Below are positions 17,377 through 25,931 of a stretch of 64,000 nucleotides of DNA, piece after piece; within the stretch, counting starts at the first letter, position 1, and every line of letters starts with the position of its first letter. A program made the translations under genes and the position numbers. The notes below the pieces were generated by a model. That model saw only the letters and a program-made list of their open reading frames with translations. It was not told the DNA's origin and searched no databases. Source of the DNA: Hymenobacter coccineus (GTDB taxonomy: Bacteria; Bacteroidota; Bacteroidia; Cytophagales; Hymenobacteraceae); NCBI RefSeq assembly GCF_001816125.1, contig NZ_MDZA01000426.1:1-64000 (forward strand), written 5' to 3'.

Positions 17377-18333
17377 TCACACCGGCAAGCCAATGTGCAG
17401 CAGCGCATCGCCCTGGTTCACAACGGGCATGTAGTTGAGACCCACCACGTAGCCGCTCACCGGCGATTCGAGGCGCACGGTGCGCTCGCCGTAGGGGTCG
17501 GCCACGGAGCCGTACACCTGGCCTTTCTGCACAAAGTCGCCGTTTTGCACCAACGAACGCCACAGGCCCGCAAACCGGGCCCGCAGCCAGGTGTGGCGGC
17601 GGCATACCACGCCGGCCGGCGCGGCCGGCGGCACGGCGGGGCCCATGCCCAGGTGGTGCAGCACACGCAGGGTGCCGGCCACGGCCATTTCCACCCCGGC
17701 ATCGTCAATACGCAGGCTCTCGCCGGTTTCGTACACAATCAGGCGCTTGCCCAAGCGCTGCGCGGCCTCGCGCAGCGAGCCGGGGCGCAGGGCGGCGTGC
17801 AGCGTGAACGGGGCCCCAAAGGCAGCGGCCAGCGCATCGGTCACGGGGTCCACGTCCAGCTCGCAGCGCACCTGCGGGTGGTTGGCCCGGGCCGCGCCGC
17901 CGGTGTGGAAATCAACGCCGTAGTCGATCAGGGGCATTATTTCGCGCATGAAGCGGTGGGCCACCCGGCTGGCCAGCGAGCCGCGCGGCGACCCCGGAAA
18001 CGAGCGGTTCACGTCCTTGCCGTCGGGCACTTCGCGGCTAAAATTCAGGAACCCGTAGATGTTGAAGATGGGGATGGCGATGATGGTGCCGCAGGTGGGC
18101 CGCAGCAAGTCGCGCCGCAGCATGCGCCGGATGGTTTCGATGCCGTTCACCTCGTCGCCGTGCATGCCCCCCATCAGCAGCAGCACGGGGCCCGGCACGG
18201 CCGAGCGCAGCACGTGCACCGGCACATCAATGAGGGTGCCCGAGGGCAGGCGCGAAATCACCAGCCGCGTCAGTACCCGCTCGCCGGGCATGATGGTCAG
18301 GTCGTTGAGGTAAATTGGGTCGGGCGGGGGCAT
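17377..18333 (-). CDS. Succinylglutamate desuccinylase/aspartoacylase-family metallo-hydrolase
   Basis: A 318-residue M14-like zinc hydrolase. GGMHGDEVNGIETI (about 55-69) carries the zinc His and Glu; DVNRSFPG (about 107) and DFHTGG (about 140, third zinc ligand) follow; YETGES (about 205) holds the catalytic Glu. The C-terminal 90 residues form a beta-barrel lid with biotin-like strands (SPVSGYVVGLNYMPVVNQGDALLHIG). In many Bacteroidota and other phyla this protein is encoded with RimK, as here (23 bases after rimK), so it may remove or trim an amino-acid modification. The true substrate is not established. Confidence 0.85.
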   Translation of the reverse strand: MPPPDPIYLNDLTIMPGERVLTRLVISRLPSGTLIDVPVHVLRSAVPGPVLLLMGGMHGDEVNGIETIRRMLRRDLLRPTCGTIIAIPIFNIYGFLNFSREVPDGKDVNRSFPGSPRGSLASRVAHRFMREIMPLIDYGVDFHTGGAARANHPQVRCELDVDPVTDALAAAFGAPFTLHAALRPGSLREAAQRLGKRLIVYETGESLRIDDAGVEMAVAGTLRVLHHLGMGPAVPPAAPAGVVCRRHTWLRARFAGLWRSLVQNGDFVQKGQVYGSVADPYGERTVRLESPVSGYVVGLNYMPVVNQGDALLHIGLPV

Positions 18334-18337
18334 CGGG

Positions 18338-18345
18338 CAAAGGTA
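18338..18345 (-). promoter_or_regulatory. -7 box TACCTTTG next to the AstE-like start
   Basis: An exact TAnnTTTG on the minus strand ending five bases before the ATG at 18333. If used, the transcript would start at or inside the start codon, i.e. be leaderless or nearly so. No -33 element is obvious. Confidence 0.4.
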
Positions 18346-18356
18346 GCGGCGGGGCC

Positions 18357-19295
18357 CTAGGCGGCGGGGGCGTCGGGGTGGGCATCGGCGGCCTTTTTGG
18401 CCTTGCCCTTGCTCCGCTTTTTGGCCACCAGCGCGGCCGTGTAATCGATGATGCGGCCGGCAATGTCGAGCTGCGTGGCCTTCTCGATGCCCTCCAGGCC
18501 GGGCGAGGAGTTCACTTCGAGCACCAGGGCCCCCCGCTTGCTTTGCAGCATGTCCACGCCGGCAATGCCCAGGCCCAGGGCTTTGGTGGCCAGCAGGGCG
18601 GCGGCCTTTTCGGCGCGGCTCAGCTTCACAAGGGTGCCCACGCCGCCGCGGTGCAGGTTCGAGCGGAACTCGCCCTCCTTGCCCTGCCGCTTCATGGCCC
18701 CCACCACCTCGCCGTCCACCACAAAAGCCCGCAGGTCAGCGCCTTTGCTTTCGGCAATGAACTCCTGCACAATGATGCGCGCCTTGAGGTTATGGAAGGC
18801 TTCAATAACGGACTGGGCGGCTTTCACGCTCTCGGCCAGCACCACGCCCAGGCCCTGGGTGCCTTCGAGGAGCTTGATGATGACGGGGGCCCCACCCACT
18901 TGCTCGATCATGGCGGGCACGTCCTGCGAGAAGTTGGTGAAGGCCGTTTTGGGCATGCCCAGGCCGGCGCGGCTCAGGATCTGCATCGAGCGCAGCTTAT
19001 CGCGCGAGCGCACAATGGCCTGGCTATCAACGGCGGTGCGCACCTTCATCATCTCAAACTGCCGCACCACGGCCGTGCCGTAGAACGTGACCGAAGCCCC
19101 GATGCGCGGCACAATGGCGTCGAAATGCGCCAGCGGCTCGCCCTGGTAGATGATGCCAGGCTGGCCTTTTTCCAGCACCAGGTTGCACTGGAGGTGGTCG
19201 ACGACCACGGCGTCGTGGCCGCGGGCAACGGCAGCCGCCACCAGGCGCTGGGTTGAGTACGATTTGGGTTCCCGCGAGAGAATGGCCAGTTTCAT
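18357..19295 (-). CDS. rimK: RimK-like ATP-grasp amino-acid ligase
   Basis: A 312-residue ATP-grasp enzyme. [18 protein letters not shown] and [15 protein letters not shown] are the RimK N-terminal signatures; [19 protein letters not shown] is the ATP-binding loop; [15 protein letters not shown] and [14 protein letters not shown] carry the Mg/ATP ligands. In E. coli RimK adds Glu to the C-terminus of ribosomal protein S6. The Lys/Ala-rich tail ([18 protein letters not shown]) is an extension. It is flanked by the AstE-like hydrolase downstream and the RimB-like protease upstream, a recurrent trio. Substrate here is inferred only. Confidence 0.9.
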   Translation of the reverse strand: MKLAILSREPKSYSTQRLVAAAVARGHDAVVVDHLQCNLVLEKGQPGIIYQGEPLAHFDAIVPRIGASVTFYGTAVVRQFEMMKVRTAVDSQAIVRSRDKLRSMQILSRAGLGMPKTAFTNFSQDVPAMIEQVGGAPVIIKLLEGTQGLGVVLAESVKAAQSVIEAFHNLKARIIVQEFIAESKGADLRAFVVDGEVVGAMKRQGKEGEFRSNLHRGGVGTLVKLSRAEKAAALLATKALGLGIAGVDMLQSKRGALVLEVNSSPGLEGIEKATQLDIAGRIIDYTAALVAKKRSKGKAKKAADAHPDAPAA

Positions 19296-19421
19296 TGGTC
19301 GGAGGGTAAGGAGGCGGGCAGGAATTGGAGAGTGGCGGCGGCCAAGAACGGGCCGCGGGGCCCCAACAAGCGGCGCGCCTACTTGGCTGGCCCGCGGCCC
19401 AAATTTACGGTCGAAACTGAG

Positions 19422-19901
19422 CTACGGCGCCGCCCGGCGCGCCGCGGCCCGGGCTGCAGCCTTGTGCGAAAGGTTGCGCCGGGCCACGTCCACCACGAAG
19501 CGGCCCTGGCGCAACAAGCTGCGGCCCAGCAATACGGGGTACTTCATGTCGGAGCGGTCGGAGAGCGAAAACTCCACCCGGAAATCTTTGCCGTACAGCC
19601 GCACGACGGCCTCAATCACGTAGCGTTCCTGCACCTCGCCGTTGGACGAGCGGATGTCGCGCCGCGTGAACGTAGCGAATTCCAGGGCCCTGCCGTCGAA
19701 GCCGGGGTGGTCGGGGTCGAGCAGGCGGCCGCGCAGTACGGGGGCTCCGGCGGGCCCCGGGGCCTCGTGCAGCTCCGTGCAGTGCAGGGCGCTGGTGTAG
19801 GCCCCGGTGTCCACCTTGGCCTCCACACCGAGCAGGGCAAACGCGGGGAAATCAACCAGCTCGCGCCGGCCCAGGGTGCGCTTGGCGGGGCGGGTTTTCA
19901 T
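19422..19901 (-). CDS. RimB-like retropepsin-fold aspartic protease (ATP-dependent zinc protease family)
   Basis: A 159-residue protein of PF05618 type. GRRELVDFPAFALLGVEAKVDTGAYTSALH carries the DTGA aspartic-protease motif near residue 37; YPVLLGRSLLRQGRFVVDVARRNL is the C-terminal family block with the second flap. The protein was misnamed a zinc protease and is now grouped with retropepsins. In Pseudomonas the related RimB is encoded with RimK and affects S6 glutamylation. Here it lies 126 bases before rimK on the same strand. The ATG at 19899-19901 is chosen over one seven codons upstream. Confidence 0.85.
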   Translation of the reverse strand: MKTRPAKRTLGRRELVDFPAFALLGVEAKVDTGAYTSALHCTELHEAPGPAGAPVLRGRLLDPDHPGFDGRALEFATFTRRDIRSSNGEVQERYVIEAVVRLYGKDFRVEFSLSDRSDMKYPVLLGRSLLRQGRFVVDVARRNLSHKAAARAAARRAAP

Positions 19902-19920
19902 ACTGGCGAAGGTAGAACGC

Positions 19921-19948
19921 AAAACGCCCTTCCGGCAGCGGAAGGGCG
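19921..19948 (-). terminator. Intrinsic terminator after the 2TM gene
   Basis: Stem CGCCCTTCC / GGAAGGGCG (19925-19933, 19940-19948) followed by TTTT when read on the minus strand. It could insulate rimB from the upstream 2TM gene. Confidence 0.65.
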
Positions 19949-19967
19949 CGTGAAAGATGTTACCGCT

Positions 19968-20080
19968 GGAACCTCACCCCCGGCCCCTCTCCTGCGGAGA
20001 GGGGTGCCAGTACCTGACCGTTGGTGACTGAACGAGCTAATTGAACGCACCCCTCTCCGCGGAGAGCGGGGGTGAGTTCC
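19968..20080. repeat. Palindromic intergenic element, family C (copy 1)
   Basis: The ends are inverted (GGAACCTCACCCCC and its near-complement), enclosing two CCCCTCTCC/GGAGAGGGG hairpins. The core GGAGAGGGGTGCCAG..AACGAGCTAATTGAACGCACCCCTC matches the copy at 40641-40748 base for base over most of its length. Non-coding. Confidence 0.85.
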
Positions 20081-20085
20081 GGGGT

Positions 20086-20370
20086 CTAATAGGAACCCTG
20101 CTGCTCGCGCACTAGGCGGTCGTACACGCGCTGGGTGCGCTCGTCGCGGCTGTGGCCGGAGTAGGCGGCCAGGCCCTGCGTCAGCAGCCCGAAGCCCCAG
20201 AAGGCCGTTGACCAGATGGGCCAGGGCAGCAACTCGCGGCCGTGGGGCGTGAGCGCCCACAGCAGCCACAGGCCGCCGTTCACGAGGCTGTAGATGAGCA
20301 GGTGCGATTGAAATTTGGTACGGGCTTTGGCTTTCTGCCATAGGTAGGGGTCGCGGGCTTGGGGTTCCAT
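20086..20370 (-). CDS. 2TM-domain protein
   Basis: A 94-residue membrane protein of the PF13239 '2TM' type: an amphipathic start ([25 protein letters not shown]), two transmembrane helices (about 28-48 and 58-80) and a basic C-terminal tail ([17 protein letters not shown]). In Bacteroidota the same unit occurs alone or fused to LytS-type kinases; its role is not known. ATG at 20368-20370. The stop is just right of repeat family C. Confidence 0.8.
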   Translation of the reverse strand: MEPQARDPYLWQKAKARTKFQSHLLIYSLVNGGLWLLWALTPHGRELLPWPIWSTAFWGFGLLTQGLAAYSGHSRDERTQRVYDRLVREQQGSY

Positions 20371-20562
20371 GGGCGGTGGGGTGAAACGGTGGATGGATTT
20401 GATGCTCAAAACTATTCCCGGGCCCCGGGGCCCACAATTTCTTGTGGCCGAAGCGTCGGCTTCTGCGGATCAAGCGCCCAAAACGGCGACCGAAGCGCGG
20501 GGCCTCGGCAGCTTTTCGGCCCTATTTTCGTTAGCCTCTTCTACCCCTCACTCCTTCCGCCC

Positions 20563-21102
20563 ATGCCCACCGACGCCGACCTCACTGCCCGCATTCGCCT
20601 CGTGCAGGGCGACATCACCCGCCAGACGGTAGCGGCCATCGTCAACGCCGCCAATTCCAGCCTGCTCGGTGGCGGCGGGGTCGATGGGGCCATCCACCGC
20701 GCCGGGGGCCCTCAGGTACTGGAAGAGTGCCGGCAGATTCGGGCGCGGCAGGGTGGCTGCAAAACCGGCGCGGCCGTTATCACCACGGGTGGGCGTCTGC
20801 CGGCGGGCCACGTCATCCACACCGTGGGGCCCGTGTGGAACGGCGGCCACAAGGGTGAGCCGGAGCTGCTGGCCAGCTGCTACCGCAACAGCCTGCACTT
20901 GGCCACCGAGCACAACCTGGAAACCCTGGCTTTCCCCGGCATCAGCACCGGCATTTACGGCTACCCCAAACCTGAAGCAGCGGCCATTGCCGTGCGCGAG
21001 GTGCGGCAATGGCTGGGGGCCCACGCGGTGCCCGCCACGGTTACGTTCGTGGTGTTCGACGACGAGAACCGGCGCGTTTACGAGCAGGCACTGGCGGAAT
21101 AA
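20563..21102 (+). CDS. Macrodomain protein, O-acetyl-ADP-ribose deacetylase-like
   Basis: A 179-residue macrodomain. [39 protein letters not shown] (about 10-48) contains the ADP-ribose-binding NAAN and the [10 protein letters not shown] loop. [27 protein letters not shown] and [12 protein letters not shown] complete the MacroD/YmdB signature. It is predicted to hydrolyse O-acetyl-ADP-ribose or mono-ADP-ribosyl esters in the cytoplasm. ATG at 20563; an in-frame upstream extension has no homology. Convergent with ispH. Confidence 0.9.
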   Translation: MPTDADLTARIRLVQGDITRQTVAAIVNAANSSLLGGGGVDGAIHRAGGPQVLEECRQIRARQGGCKTGAAVITTGGRLPAGHVIHTVGPVWNGGHKGEPELLASCYRNSLHLATEHNLETLAFPGISTGIYGYPKPEAAAIAVREVRQWLGAHAVPATVTFVVFDDENRRVYEQALAE

Positions 21103-21133
21103 AGAGCAGCGCGGGTGGCATCCTAAAAAACGA

Positions 21134-21170
21134 AAACGGTCATGCTGAGCTTGTCGCAGCATGACCGTTT
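21134..21170. terminator. Bidirectional hairpin terminator / repeat family D
   Basis: A 14-bp perfect stem (AAACGGTCATGCTG / CAGCATGACCGTTT) with loop AGCTTGTCG, between convergent macrodomain and ispH genes. The GGTCATGCTGAGCTTGTCG form looks like a dispersed palindromic unit co-opted as terminator. Confidence 0.65.
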
Positions 21171-21190
21171 ATTCAACTTATTAACTTGCC

Positions 21191-22072
21191 TTACACCAGC
21201 TCGCCCACGGCTTCGATGCGGGCCTGCACCTGCTGCATCAGCCAGAGCGGCGTGCTGGTGGCGCCGCAGATGCCCACGGTTTGGGCCCCGGCAAACCACT
21301 CGTCTTCGAGCTCAGTCTCATTCTCCACGAAGTAGCTGCGCGCGTTGAACTGCTGCACCACGGAAAACAGGGCCTTGCCGTTGGAGCTTTTGCGGCCGCT
21401 CACAAAAATGATGACGTCGTGCAGGGCGGCGAATTTGGCCAGCTGCGGCTCGCGGTTGCTCACCTGCCGGCAAATGCTGTCGTTGGCGTCGAAGCTCTCC
21501 AGGGCCCCGCCGGCGGCCGTGATGCGGGCCTCCATCAAGGCCTTCATTTTGTAGAAGCCGGCCGTGCTTTTGGTCGTCTGGCTGAAGAGCGTGACGGGTC
21601 GGGCGAAGTCAATCTGGTCGAGGTCGGCTTCCGTCATCACGATGATGGCGCGGTTGCCAGTTTGGCCTGTGAGGCCGGCCACTTCGGCGTGGCCGGGCTG
21701 GCCGTAAATCACAATTTGGCCGTCCTGGCGCTGGCTCAGGTCGAAGGCGTGCTTGACGCGGTTTTGCAGCTTGAGCACCACCGGGCACGAGGCATCGATG
21801 AGCTCCAGGTTGTTGCGCAGGGCCAGGGCGTAGGTTTCGGGCGGCTCGCCGTGGGCCCGGATGAGCACCTTACAATCGTGCAGCTCAGCGAGTTGCTCGC
21901 GGTCGATGATGCGCAGGCCGCGCTGGTGCAGGCGCTCCACCTCCATGCGGTTGTGCACAATGTCGCCGAGGCAGTACAGCGTTTCCTCGTGCGCCAACTC
22001 GTCCTCGGCCATCTGAATGGCAAACTCGACGCCGAAGCAATACCCGGAATTTTTATCAATCGTGACTTCCAT
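21191..22072 (-). CDS. ispH: 4-hydroxy-3-methylbut-2-enyl diphosphate reductase
   Basis: A 293-residue iron-sulfur enzyme that makes IPP and DMAPP in the last step of the MEP pathway. The three cluster ligands are Cys12 (GYCFGVEFAI), Cys96 (DASCPVV) and Cys201 (NDSICRQVSNRE). His40, His74 and the PGHAEVAGLTGQ block are also in place, as is the ending GICGATSTPLWLM. It follows cmk on the same strand, a conserved neighbourhood, with its own promoter-like box between the genes. Confidence 0.95.
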   Translation of the reverse strand: MEVTIDKNSGYCFGVEFAIQMAEDELAHEETLYCLGDIVHNRMEVERLHQRGLRIIDREQLAELHDCKVLIRAHGEPPETYALALRNNLELIDASCPVVLKLQNRVKHAFDLSQRQDGQIVIYGQPGHAEVAGLTGQTGNRAIIVMTEADLDQIDFARPVTLFSQTTKSTAGFYKMKALMEARITAAGGALESFDANDSICRQVSNREPQLAKFAALHDVIIFVSGRKSSNGKALFSVVQQFNARSYFVENETELEDEWFAGAQTVGICGATSTPLWLMQQVQARIEAVGELV

Positions 22073-22118
22073 AGCACTTATAAAACACGGTATAGTTAGA
22101 TAGGGTTCTGGCCCACGG

Positions 22119-22126
22119 CAAAGGTA
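22119..22126 (-). promoter_or_regulatory. -7 box TACCTTTG upstream of ispH
   Basis: An exact TAnnTTTG on the minus strand, 47 bases before the ispH ATG; a TTG (minus strand, at about 22150) lies 23 bases upstream. It suggests ispH can be transcribed independently of cmk. Confidence 0.5.
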
Positions 22127-22173
22127 CGCCGGGGCCCCGGCCCTAGCCGCAACCGTGCCAATAAGAAGCTGCC

Positions 22174-22866
22174 CTACCCCCAGCCGGCCGCGAACAGGGC
22201 CGACGATACTTGGTCAATCACGAAATCGACCTGCTCGCTGATGGTAATGTGGGTGGTGTCGAGCATTACGGCGTCGGTGGCGCGACGCAGAGGGCTTTCG
22301 GCGCGGGTCGAGTCGATGTGGTCGCGCTTGCGCAGGTTGTCGATGATGTCGACCAGAAGCACGTGCTCACCTTTTTCAGCCAGCTCCATTTGGCGGCGGC
22401 GAGCGCGCAGCTCCATGTCGGCGGTCATAAAAATCTTTACCTCGGCGTCGGGAAATACGGTGGTGCCGATGTCGCGGCCGTCCATCACCACGCCGCGCTT
22501 GCGGCCCATGCGCTGCTGCTGGGCCACCAGGGCGTGGCGCACCTGCGGGATGACCGATACCTCGCTCACGGAGTTCGAAATCCGCATTTGGCGAATATCG
22601 TCCTCGCGGTTCACCCCGTCCAGGAACAGCTCGTTGCGCCCCGTTTGGGGGTGGCGGCGGAAGCTGATGGTAAGGTCTTTGAGCACCTGATCCACGGCGG
22701 GCAGGTCGTCGAAGGCGATGCCGTGCTCCAGCAAGTGGAGCGTGACGCCCCGGTACATGGCGCCGGTGTCGACGTAGGCGTAGTGCAGCAGGTGGGCCAC
22801 CGCCTTGGCAGTGGTGCTTTTGCCGCACGAGGAGTAACCATCAATGGCGATGACGAGCTGTTTCAT
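22174..22866 (-). CDS. cmk: Cytidylate kinase
   Basis: A 230-residue kinase that phosphorylates CMP/dCMP. P-loop GYSSCGKST at 10-18; YVDTGAMYRGVTLHLL and RHPQTGRNELFLDGVN match the NMP-binding insert of bacterial Cmk; VVMDGRDIGTTVFPDAEVKIFMTAD and the RKRDHIDSTRAESPL lid complete it. ATG at 22864-22866 is chosen over one six codons earlier. Leads the cmk-ispH pair. Confidence 0.95.
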   Translation of the reverse strand: MKQLVIAIDGYSSCGKSTTAKAVAHLLHYAYVDTGAMYRGVTLHLLEHGIAFDDLPAVDQVLKDLTISFRRHPQTGRNELFLDGVNREDDIRQMRISNSVSEVSVIPQVRHALVAQQQRMGRKRGVVMDGRDIGTTVFPDAEVKIFMTADMELRARRRQMELAEKGEHVLLVDIIDNLRKRDHIDSTRAESPLRRATDAVMLDTTHITISEQVDFVIDQVSSALFAAGWG

Positions 22867-22897
22867 AAGAAAGCGGGGGGCCATTGGCCCCGCAAGA

Positions 22898-23305
22898 TTA
22901 CGAAATCCAGCGCTTACGGCCAGCCACCGGGGCCCTCAGCCGCCCGGGCACCGACGCGAAAAAAGCGGCAATGGATGCCGCATCGCCCCTATCCAACTGC
23001 TGGCTAACCAAATAAAAGGGGTTGAAAAAAAGTCGGTCAGCCAGGCCCACGCCGGTGCTGCCGTCGGGCCCGGCCGCCCATTCGCCGCCGTGCGCCCGCA
23101 CCAGGCACTCGCCCAGGTAGCAGCCAAAGGCCTGCACTACGCCCGCCCGCTGGCCGGCCGCCACCTGCCCCCGCTGCGCCGTGATGAAGTGGTCGAGCCG
23201 GGCCACGCCCGCGGCGTCGAAGCTGGCCAGGCCCAGCTGCTGGCGCACGGCTTCGGCCGCTGCTTCAAGGGCAGAAACGGGGCTGGAAACGGGTTGGTCG
23301 GGCAT
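22898..23305 (-). CDS. Hypothetical protein
   Basis: A 135-residue soluble protein, helical to about residue 60. Then AFGCYLGECLVRAHGGEW (about 62-79) is followed by a Gly-rich turn and FFNPFYLVSQQLDRGDAASIAAFFASVPG. This 'GxYLGExLVRxxGGxW ... NPF' pattern is shared by small uncharacterised bacterial proteins; I cannot name one with confidence. It precedes cmk on the same strand, 31 bases from the cmk ATG, and may be co-transcribed with it. Confidence 0.7.
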   Translation of the reverse strand: MPDQPVSSPVSALEAAAEAVRQQLGLASFDAAGVARLDHFITAQRGQVAAGQRAGVVQAFGCYLGECLVRAHGGEWAAGPDGSTGVGLADRLFFNPFYLVSQQLDRGDAASIAAFFASVPGRLRAPVAGRKRWIS

Positions 23306-23312
23306 AAAAAAG

Positions 23313-23978
23313 TTATTTGGGCCGGGCGTTGAAGGCCTTCCACCGGTCGTAGGCCCCCAACACGCGCGGCAAGTCTTCGGGCGTAAATTCCTTCATTTGC
23401 AGCACCTGAGCCGATAAAGCGGGGTAATCCTGCACCATGTAAGCCGTCACGCGCCGCACGTCCTGCGGGTTGGTGGGCACCACCACGGTGGTATCGGGCC
23501 GGCACAGCAGGGTGTAGGGCTTGGCGTCGCGCAGGCCGGTGCGGTAATCCACGTACTCATTCACCTGGATGCCCCCGGCCCGGTACATTTTCCGGGCGAA
23601 ACTGCTGCGCACGTACTCACCAGTTTTGGGCACCGTGAAGCGGCGCACAATGCAAAAAGTATCGGTGCCAAACGCAAACCCGCGCAGGCTGTCAATGGCA
23701 CAGCGCTGGGGCGGCGCTTTTTTGTCCTTATTCTGAGGGTCGGCGATATAAAGGTTTTGCCAGTCGTAGTAAAACCGCCCGCGCTGCCAAACGCCGTTGG
23801 CCTGCTGGAAATCACCCTTGCGGTACACCATGCCGGGGCCCCGGAACTGGTTCTGGCTCTTGGAAACGCCGCCAATAATCAACCCGGTAATGGCTCCTGC
23901 CAATTGCGCCTGAGCCGCCGGGGCCCCCAGCAAAGCCGCGCCGCCAACCAGCGCGAATGAGCAGTAGAATTTATTCAC
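23313..23978 (-). CDS. Secreted hypothetical protein
   Basis: A 221-residue protein with a signal peptide (cleavage near AQAQL, about residue 25) and a Gly-rich hydrophobic stretch (AGAITGLIIGGV). The rest has alternating strands with many aromatic residues (VWQRGRFYYDWQNLYIADP) and a helical C-terminus. No family recognised. It ends 8 bases before the start of the next gene downstream, suggesting a unit with it and cmk. Confidence 0.65.
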   Translation of the reverse strand: MNKFYCSFALVGGAALLGAPAAQAQLAGAITGLIIGGVSKSQNQFRGPGMVYRKGDFQQANGVWQRGRFYYDWQNLYIADPQNKDKKAPPQRCAIDSLRGFAFGTDTFCIVRRFTVPKTGEYVRSSFARKMYRAGGIQVNEYVDYRTGLRDAKPYTLLCRPDTTVVVPTNPQDVRRVTAYMVQDYPALSAQVLQMKEFTPEDLPRVLGAYDRWKAFNARPK

Positions 23979-24005
23979 GCAGAAGCGGCAGTAAATGGTG
24001 GAGAA

Positions 24006-24155
24006 TTACTTCCCCTCGCAGGGGCAGGGCACGTGTTTGCCCGATTTGTGGTGCTTGTACCAGCTGGTTTTCTTCTGCATGGAGCTTTGGCGGGCGCAGC
24101 CGCCGCTGGCCAGCAGCAGCGGGGCCAGCAGCGCAAAGGCGATAATTTTTTTCAC
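24006..24155 (-). CDS. Very small lipoprotein (49 aa)
   Basis: A GTG start at 24153-24155 followed by MKKIIAFALLAPLLLASGGC: a complete lipoprotein signal with lipobox ASGGC (Cys20). The mature part is 30 residues, Lys/His-rich with a CPC motif at the end (GKHVPCPCEGK). Too short for most gene finders, but the signal peptide is unmistakable. Function unknown. It lies between the secreted protein at 23313 and the divergent adenine deaminase. Confidence 0.65.
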   Translation of the reverse strand: MKKIIAFALLAPLLLASGGCARQSSMQKKTSWYKHHKSGKHVPCPCEGK

Positions 24156-24246
24156 GGGAATATGAGGTTAGGCTAACGGCTTGTTTAGCCAAATATAAGG
24201 TTCTTTGCCCCTCCGAACCCCACTGCCCGGCCCGTCCGTTCCGCTT

Positions 24247-25916
24247 ATGTCCGCTGACTTTTCTTTGCTCGCCAACGTCGTCGACGTATTTGCCCGCACC
24301 GTGCGCCCCGCCACCATCCAAGTGGCCGGCGGGCGCATTGCCGCCGTGGTGCCCACGGGGGTCCCGGGGCCCGATGCGGCCCTGCCCTACGCCCTGCCCG
24401 GCTTCGTGGATGCCCACGTGCACGTGGAAAGCTCCCTACTGGTACCCAGCGAGTTTGCGCGCCTCGCGGTGGCCCACGGCACCGTGGCCACCGTGTCCGA
24501 CCCCCACGAAATCGGCAACGTGCTGGGCGTGGCCGGCGTGCAGTACATGCTGGATAATGCGGCCGCGTCGCCGTTCAAGTTTTGCTTCGGGGCCCCAGCT
24601 GCGTGCCGGCCACGCCGTTCGAAACGGCGGGCGCCGAAATCACGGCGGCCGACATTGCCCGGCTGTTTGAGAACCCCAAAATCGGCTACCTGGCCGAGGT
24701 GATGAACTGGCCCGGCGTGCTGAACCGCGACCCCGGCATAATGGAGAAAATTGCCCTGGCCCACGCCGCCGGCCGGCCCGTAGACGGCCACGCGCCCGGC
24801 CTCCGGGGCCCCGACGCGGCCCAGTACGCCAGCGCCGGCATCGCCACCGACCACGAGTGCTTCACCGCCGACGAAGCCCGCGACAAGCTGGCCGTGGGCA
24901 TGCACATCCTCATCCGCGAGGGCTCGGCGGCCCGCAACTTCGACGCCCTCATCGAGCTGCTGCCGGAGCACTTCCCGCACCTGATGTTCTGCTCCGACGA
25001 CAAACACCCCGATACACTCGTGCTCGGCCACATCGACCAATTGGTGCGCCGGGCGTTGGCGCTGGGCAACAACGTGTTCGACGTGCTGCAAGTGGCCTGC
25101 GTGAATCCCGTGCAACACTACCGCCTGCCCGTGGGCCTGCTGCGCGTGGGCGACCCAGCCGACTTTATCGTGGTCGACAACCTCACCGATTTCCGTGTGC
25201 AGCAAACCTACCTCGACGGCCAGCTGGTGGCCGAAAATGGTCAGTCCCAGCTGCCCGCCGCGCCCATTGCGGCGGCCAATAACTTCCACGCCCAGCCTGT
25301 ACAGGCGGCCGACTTCCGGGTGCCTACGCCGGCTGCTGGGGCCCCCACGCTGCGCGTCATTGAGTGCTTTGATGGGCAGCTCGTCACGGCCCGGCTGGAC
25401 TTGCCGGCGCGGGTTGAACAAGGCGAAATTGTGGCCGACCCAGCGCGCGACGTGCTCAAGCTGGCCGTGGTGAACCGCTACCAGGCGCACGTGCCGCCGG
25501 CGGTGGCGTTTATTAAGGGCTTCGGGCTGGCGGGTGGGGCCCTGGCCAGCAGCGTGGGCCACGACTCGCACAACATCACGGCCGTGGGCTGCGACGACGC
25601 GAGCCTGGCGCGGGCCGTCAACCTCGTCATCGGGGCCCGGGGCGGGCTGGCAGCGGTGGGCCCCGGTGGCGAAGCGCTGTTGCTGCCGCTGCCCGTGGCC
25701 GGCCTCATGTCGGACCAGCCCGGGGCCGACGTGGCGGCGGCCTACGCCGCCCTCGATGCGTTTGCCAAGCAGCTGGGCTCGCCGCTGGGGGCCCCGTTTA
25801 TGACGCTTTCCTTCATGGCTTTACTTGTTATTCCCAGCCTGAAGCTGAGCGACAAGGGCTTGTTCGACGGCGAGGCTTTCCGGTTCGTTGATGCCGTGGT
25901 TGGAGAGGGTGTTTGA
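24247..25916 (+). pseudogene. ade: Adenine deaminase, interrupted by a single-base frameshift
   Basis: It converts adenine to hypoxanthine (purine salvage). The N-terminal part (24247 onward) has the metal-binding DAHVHVESS and GTVATVSDPHEIGNV. Frame changes at the GGGGCCCC near 24591-24598: adding one C gives FGAPSCVPATPFETAG, as expected for the family. The rest (VMNWPGV, DGHAPGL, ATDHECF, FCSDDKHPD and the C-terminal GFGLAGGALASSVGHDSHNI, FMALLVIPSLKLSDKG) is intact to 25916. All catalytic segments are therefore present and only the reading frame is broken, so this may be a sequencing error. Total about 556 residues once joined, normal for Ade. Confidence 0.85.
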
Positions 25917-25931
25917 ATTAACGCTAGCGCG

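Noticed and set aside
19968-20080. Family C element as a plain intrinsic terminator
   Set aside because: No T-run follows the stems, and the spacer is conserved between copies, which a terminator would not need.
24387-25571. A 394-codon minus-strand frame opposite adenine deaminase
   Set aside because: Ade motifs are unmistakable on the plus strand; the antisense reading is His/Arg/Gly-rich nonsense.
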